A stretch of 64,000 bases of DNA from Turbatrix aceti (Eukaryota; Nematoda; Chromadorea; Rhabditida; Panagrolaimidae). Within the stretch, counting starts at the first letter, position 1, and each line of letters starts with the position of its first letter. Positions 58,501 to 64,000 of this stretch are shown here, piece after piece. The notes under the pieces were generated by a model. The model searched no databases. It was not told the origin of the DNA and was given only the letters and a program-made list of their open reading frames with translations. Location: assembly GCA_963969345.1 (NCBI GenBank), contig OZ017769.1, forward strand, positions 11,101,725-11,165,724. Reading direction: 5' to 3'. Made by a program: the position numbers and the translations under genes.

Positions 58501-61500
58501 GTTAACGTTCGTTCTTCGTTCCTTCACATGTTGTTGTTGCTGAAGGAGACACATGTGAGTGAGAGAGATACAAGGCCAAAGGCCAGCGGGCACAGCCGTT
58601 CAGCCAGGCGGCAACTAGATTTTTTTTTATTTCTGGTCACAGTGGAGTGTTTTTAAATTCGAGGGAGAAAATCAAGTAACTGATAAGTTCGTTACCCGTA
58701 TTTTTTTACACAAATTTTTTTAGTGAACAAAATGTGCCAGCAAATTTTTTTTAAATTTGTTCGCTCAAAAGAATACAATACTCCAGTGGTGTAAAACTAT
58801 TATGCTTTATTCAATTGCTTAAATAACACCACAGAGGCTGGTTAGAATTTGTTCAGTACATCAAAACTTCTCATGGCGGGGAATTTTTTTAAATATGAAA
58901 ACAAAATCTGTATTCTTTTCAGTGAATTCCACTATCCTACGAAGGTCAGTTACAGTACTACAAAAACGATGCTACGAACACAGCAATTACTGACATTATC
59001 ACCGAACAAAAGCCACATTTTTCTTTTACTGAAAAAAAAAATCTATACGTTCTTTTTCAAACTCTTTTTTTGCACGTCGTTGGTCAAAAAAAACATAACA
59101 AAACGATTATAAAGCCACAAGCCCGTAAAGATTATGCAAAAATAATTTTTTTGAAAGAAGTACAGATTTGACGTATTTTTTTTATTTCATAGTGGTAAAT
59201 AGTACTAGTAGTTTACAACACAATCAGGAGTAAGTCTTGTCCAAAAATAGATAGGATGTCAGTTGAAAAGTTAGTAAAAAACAACACGAGGCCTAGGCCT
59301 TGAGGGGATGATGCGTTACATGTCATCGTACTTTCTATGCTTTCATTGACTCCTTGCAGAGCCAAGAAAAAATAGAAAGTTGAACAAACATCATCCCCAT
59401 GAAAAAATGTAATACATGAAAACCAACTATAGTATGGTTTCCTCTCTATGACTGGTTATTATCGGTGATGACAAGACTAAATAATAATAAATGATAACAC
59501 GCCAGTAAAACACGCCAGGCAGGTGGGCAGGTAGGGGGATTCATAAATTCTTAGAAACGGTACCTTTACAAATTCAGGGTGAGGGATAGTCCGTTTCCAG
59601 GTTCTATCGCGTCATTTAAAAAAATTAACGCCAAGCAAGCAAAAAAATGTGCATCCCATGACAGCAACACATGCGTGTTAACGTGATCTTCGACAAAGCA
59701 CACAAAAAAAGCCAAACCCTAGTCAGCAATGAATGAATCAAAACTGATAACATCACGTGCACGTAATCACAGACAAAAATGTTTTAAAAAGTGATCAACT
59801 TACGTCAACAAAGAACTGGCAAATTCTTCAATGGGCTGGTCAAGCAGCGAGGAGTACACTAAAAAAATCAGTTTAAAAGAAATTTTGAAAAAAAAAATTC
59901 GGAAAAAACTCGAACGTGCACCAAATGACGTGATTTTTTATAAAAATGGATCTCACAAATGATTTTTTTCCGCATGTGAAGCAAACAAAAAACAAATCAA
60001 TGTTTGAACACTGAATAAACAATTTTTCAGTTGCATTTCATCTAAAGTACATCAAAACGACTTTTGGAGGCAAAATTTTTTCTCGACTTGCAGTCATCCG
60101 AAATATCATTCTCGTGTTTTTGTGTCAAAATAAAAGCAGATATCTATTTTTCTCCTAAGAATGAAAAAAAAACACCAGTAAGGGTTTTTTTCTGCTCCGA
60201 CATCACCTCAAGGGAGCTTACAGAAACGATAGAATAACGCAAATATGTAGTACATGGTACACGGTATCGTAGCAGGTATCTGCAATGCATCCCCTTATCC
60301 CTGACGTTGGTGGTTGTTGTTCATTCACCGACCCCAACGAAAAGTAGTAGGAAGAAGAAAGGACAAAGGGTGCAAAACCTATTCTCAGGTTTTGGTTTAC
60401 CATCAAATAGTAACCCCAACCACCGCCACCCCAGCTAGCCCCCAGACAGTCATTGCGAGATGGAATCCGTTGTGTCGCTGCTAAACATTGTGTCAATATT
60501 TGGTCACTTGGTTTTTTTCTGATGTGCGTTCTTCTCAAACACACACAAACAAAGATGATGAAGATGGCGACGGCAATGATGGTGAAAACACAGCTCAAGA
60601 GGAGGCGTTACTCCTGTTACTTCTTCGGCACCACGAAGAGAAGAGTGGAATGCTAGGAAAAAGAAAAACAAGTACTTCTCCAAGTTACAATTAAACGCCG
60701 TTCGTTTTCACTCACTTGTCGCGCAAGCAAGTGCACCGGCACTGGGAGATCGTAGGTATCGAAAAGCAGGAATACAGGTAAAACAAAAGATCAGAGGGGA
60801 GAAGTGGTTCTTGCAATTTTCTGCAGGATTGTTTGAACAATTTGAGCGCCCCAAATTCATAAAAAAAATTTTAGCAAAAAAATTTTCGACGTTTTTAAAA
60901 CCTATTTTGCCTTGAGTTACTCACGCGTTTTTGCGATTGCTAGTAAAGTCGTCGCATTCACATACTTGCTTACGTTTGCATCGTTTAGACACAGTATGTT
61001 GTATGGTGTGTGCAAAAAGTAAAAACCCTAGGGAAGATTTTTTTGTATCTAAAAAGAGCAATTTTTGGCCAAGCATGAATGCTTCTGCTTTTTTTGCAGA
61101 ATTAGAAAAAATGCAATTTAAATGATAGGAAGTGTATAAAAAAAAGCAGAGTTGAGAGCAAAAAAATTAAAGACAAGAAAAAAATTTGGCGGTTTGAACA
61201 TTCAAAATTTTTTAAGCCCTAAGGGCATGAATCGTAGTCCAAAAAATATTTTCCCATATCTCATAAAAAACAGAAGCTTATGGTGTCACAACAGAACAAA
61301 CTCCGTTTATTAATCATTAAAAAGGAACGATGCCTGGAATAGTATTTTTCTCCCTGCAAATGTTGCCACCAGAAAAAAATAAATTCCTTTTCTTATACTA
61401 GTACTAGTTTACATATATTTCTAATGCATCCGTCCATCCATCCATGGTTTTTAGTCTTGTCAAGGAATCACAAATCATTTCATTTTTTCGCTTCAATTTT

Positions 61501-61816
61501 TTTAGAAAATAATAGTAAATTCAAAAACGTTGAAAATTATTATTATTTTACATACAAAACAATTTCGAACGACGTAAACAATCCATGATTATTTGTAAAA
61601 TATCCAATTTCACGGAGGGATGGAAAACAAAACAGTTTTCTTCTTTTTTGGTTGTTGGACTATTTTCCAAAACAACAGTTTCGATTTAGTATATGACCAA
61701 CTTATTTTGCCTACTTTTTTTCGCACAGGAGTATAAAAAAAACAAATGTGACACTCACCTCCCCTCAGCCCCAGCATTAGCATCTTTTCTTCTCTGTTTT
61801 GGCTTGAATTTTTCAT
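52509..61816 (-). CDS. mex-3: MEX-3 family RNA-binding protein, two KH domains
   Basis: Six exons join in phase to 536 residues: 61816-61759, 59858-59804, 57179-56746, 53733-53420, 53361-52754, 52650-52509. MEX-3 proteins bind mRNA 3' UTRs and repress translation in embryo and germline. KH1 runs from [17 protein letters not shown] across the 3-kb intron into [19 protein letters not shown]2 holds [20 protein letters not shown] and TNTYIVTP with [15 protein letters not shown]. Both GXXG loops are present (GRQG, GPKG). A low-complexity Gly/Asn/Ser region follows, then the C-terminal block [17 protein letters not shown]. No RING finger is present, as in C. elegans MEX-3 and unlike vertebrate MEX3. 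The two 5' exons are inferred from strong donors and exact phase; the KH part is certain. Confidence 0.92.
53734..56745 (-). other. 3-kb mex-3 intron splitting KH1
   Basis: Non-coding. Contains a (TTC)n tract near 55540-55567, a short palindrome TCACCTTAAAAGGTGA near 54845, and several plus-strand frames without domains. Its length contrasts with introns under 100 bp elsewhere. Confidence 0.6.
57180..59803 (-). other. 2.6-kb mex-3 5' intron with GC-rich segment
   Basis: 57,450-58,150 is distinctly richer in G+C than its surroundings, with pyrimidine-rich CTCCTCCTCC tracts and long open frames on both strands that look compositional. The hairpin at 57903-57949 lies here. It could hold an internal promoter or enhancer for a shorter mex-3 transcript starting near 57179. 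Confidence 0.45.
57903..57949. repeat. Imperfect hairpin in mex-3 intron
   Basis: ACCCTCACCTT pairs with AAGGTGAGGGT, and inside it CTTCCT pairs with AGGAAG around a small loop, giving about 17 paired bases with minor bulges. Confidence 0.6.
59859..61758 (-). other. 1.9-kb first intron of mex-3
   Basis: Non-coding AT-rich DNA. A donor-like site at about 60712 (CGACAA|GTGAGT) could mark an alternative exon, but no acceptor or start was found for it. Confidence 0.45.
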
Positions 61817-62609
61817 GCAAGTAAATATTTGAATTATTTACCAATGACAAAGAGAAGTTTGGACTGCCACTGTTGATTATTCTTACGTTTACAAGTTTTT
61901 GTTTTTTTTTGTCTGAAGTACGCTTCTTCCTGATTTTGGTTTGTAAAACATGCAACAAATTACAAAACCATTTGTTGTATTTTTAAAATTTCTAAAGTTC
62001 ACAAAATGTTTTAGACGTCAATTTTTTTTCCAGAAACACAATTTTCTATATCCAAAAAAAACAAAAAAATATTATGTTTCTAAAATAAAACAAGGCAATT
62101 CCTTGTTTTCTGAACACTACAAGATAAAGTGTAAAAAAAGTTTTTTCATAAGCTCCACCTCTTTTTTTATCTCCCTTTAAAAATGCGGTGCACATTTTTA
62201 CGAACAAAAGAGCCATAACTTACACTTGGTCAAAAATCAAAAACTTGCAAATTCAATAACAAGTACGAAATGCATGCGGCTTACATAATAAATACATAAA
62301 ATTGTAAAACGTATGCACACATCAGGCCATAAGTCTTGGTATCTCAAATCTGAATACAAACACAACAACAAAGAAAGATGAGATTGGGACACTTTTTACT
62401 GCAATCTAGGATAATCTGCGTGCCATCAAAAAAACCAACAAAGCATTCTCATTTTCCTGCTCGTTTTGCACTAACAAAAATAAATAGTAATAAAAATACA
62501 GTTTTATTAGTATAAAAAAGTATAACACCACACAAATTGCTCCCAAAAACTTTTCTGATTGAGCCCAAAAATCTTTCAATGACCATGAAAGAGTAAACTG
62601 TTTTCAACT

Positions 62610-62639
62610 TTGCACCTCGACACCTCCGTCGAGGTGCAA
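62610..62639. repeat. Perfect 12-bp GC-rich hairpin
   Basis: TTGCACCTCGAC pairs exactly with GTCGAGGTGCAA around the six-base loop ACCTCC, about 800 bp upstream of the inferred mex-3 start. Confidence 0.9.
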
Positions 62640-63438
62640 TTCTTTCTTTTCGACGTCACACATCATTCTACTTACCACTTACTTGTCTATAAATTTTTAT
62701 TTAAAAGAAAGAAAGAGTGATTTGTGAAAGAACGAAAATGTAAGATAGATGATGCTCCCCAGCAGGGAGCCGTGGCACAGTCTAGATTCTTTGTCACATA
62801 AGAGGAAGGGGAGGGGGAGTGCTGCTGCGCAACAAACAGAGCAAGCTGAGACTAAAAACACTGACTGCACTTTCATTGTTCTAGACATCTTTGATTCATG
62901 ACCCTTTTTGCGTTTTTTTTCAGTTCCTGTTCTCCTAAATTGATCTAAAAAATTATTTTGTATGTTCATAGTACATAGAAAAAAAGGGTAATTTTTTTAG
63001 CCACTGTCAATTACTGTTTAATATTTTATGCACATCACTGGTGCGATGCGTCCACTTTCGTAAACAACAGGCTGGCAGCCCAGGCCATCCAAAATTTATT
63101 CCATTTTCTATTATGTTTCAGCTCCTTTTGGGAGTGGTAGTCCAAACTACAGTTTCCATGCCGCCTATCCTTGGCAACCGGAATAACAAAAATAATCATA
63201 ATAAAAGGAGAAAAATTGAAACCAAAGATTAGCGTTGAATAGGAAAAAAAATCATGTTACATCACAAAAAGTAGCCACTTCGGAGTCATTTTGTTACGTC
63301 ATACAAGGGGTGAAAAAAGTAAACCCCGTACCATCCCCCTCATCATCTACGTCTACAATGACGATAATCCAGAGCAATCAAATGGGGTTTGTTTCTTCGC
63401 TCCGACCCTAGTCAAATACGGGTATTATGTTGTACACG

Positions 63439-63467
63439 CATGGTACATACATCTAGTATGTACCATG
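63439..63467. repeat. Perfect 12-bp inverted repeat
   Basis: CATGGTACATAC pairs exactly with GTATGTACCATG around the loop ATCTA. Confidence 0.9.
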
Positions 63468-64000
63468 TAAACTCACTTGTACAAATTTTTCTCATATAAG
63501 TAAATAAATACATACATCGCCCGTCGGGTCTGTCATGATCGTTCGTGTTCTTTAAAAAAATAGATTTTTGAAATTCGGTGACCCCCTCCCAGAAAATGTA
63601 CCAGATTTATTTTTATTTATTTCACCATTACTCAGTGGTTAGTTATCATTAATGTACCAGATGTTTGATGTCAAATCAAATTTAAAATTCCATCTTTAGA
63701 TCTGTCCGTACTGTACCGTTTTTATCATCATCCGGGACAATCCTTTCTTTTGCTGTCAGTTGTCTGACGCGCGCCAAAACCATACCATAACAGCTACACC
63801 GGCCCCTAAACAAAAGGTCATAGACTTGTCATTTGGCGGCTTGGATACCAAGCACAAAAGAAACCGCATGAGTGTGCCTTTCCATAAAAAATTATGGAGT
63901 AATAATAGTGCATGACTGATTCAACCAACAACATGTGTGCCGTGTGCCGGTATCGTGTCGTAAAACAACAAAGTGTTAGTAGTGTACTAGTACTTCTGTT

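Larger units (their letters stand above)
61817..64000. other. Upstream region of mex-3
   Basis: No gene supported. It contains two perfect hairpins (62610-62639, 63439-63467) and short ORFs with no domain (62697-62969 minus, 63041-63232 plus). It is the presumptive mex-3 promoter side. Confidence 0.5.

Overview
The window reads as nuclear DNA of a nematode. Genes are split by many short AT-rich introns (37-100 bp) with TTTTCAG acceptors, intergenic DNA is AT-rich, and several start codons sit a few bases after an isolated 3' splice acceptor, as expected for trans-splicing. The families also fit: a GLC-2-like glutamate-gated chloride channel, a nematode-style small tyrosine phosphatase, an Str/Srh-type 7TM chemoreceptor and MEX-3. 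A chemoreceptor of this kind points to Chromadorea; the species cannot be fixed from sequence alone. No rRNA, tRNA or CRISPR was recognised.

Layout. 0-3.3 kb is non-coding apart from a possible membrane-protein exon, followed by a decayed non-LTR retrotransposon 3' end (3.3-3.8 kb). Two neurotransmitter-receptor genes follow on the minus strand: a kainate/AMPA-type ionotropic glutamate receptor (4.1-7.3 kb) and a GluCl beta subunit (7.5-9.1 kb). 9-20 kb holds an 87-residue coiled-coil protein, a single-exon secreted six-cysteine peptide, a nuclear hormone receptor (17.5-19.9 kb) and two hAT-type MITEs with perfect 8-bp target duplications. 20-29 kb is repeat-bearing and gene-poor. 29.7-31.7 kb is a tyrosine phosphatase gene. 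31.8-45.4 kb is dense and housekeeping-like: FANCI (Fanconi/ICL repair), a divergent IMPACT homologue, a RecA-fold-like gene tentatively called Elongator ELP6, and IFT144/WDR19 (dyf-2). A Tc1/mariner-like non-autonomous element follows at 46.1-47.0 kb, then a tandem pair of small mucin-like type I membrane proteins and a chemoreceptor (49.3-50.3 kb). The last 12 kb is mex-3, whose 5' part is spread over long introns back to 61.8 kb.

The genes are mostly independent in function. Two linkages stand out: dyf-2 and the ELP6-like gene lie head-to-tail about 145 bp apart (operon-like), and FANCI and IMPACT are divergent from a shared 350-bp interval. Gene models were built by eye from ORFs, splice signals and reading-phase continuity. 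Exon phases were checked end to end for the glutamate receptor, GluCl, NHR, PTP, IMPACT, ELP6-like and MEX-3 models. FANCI and IFT144 exon edges are less exact.
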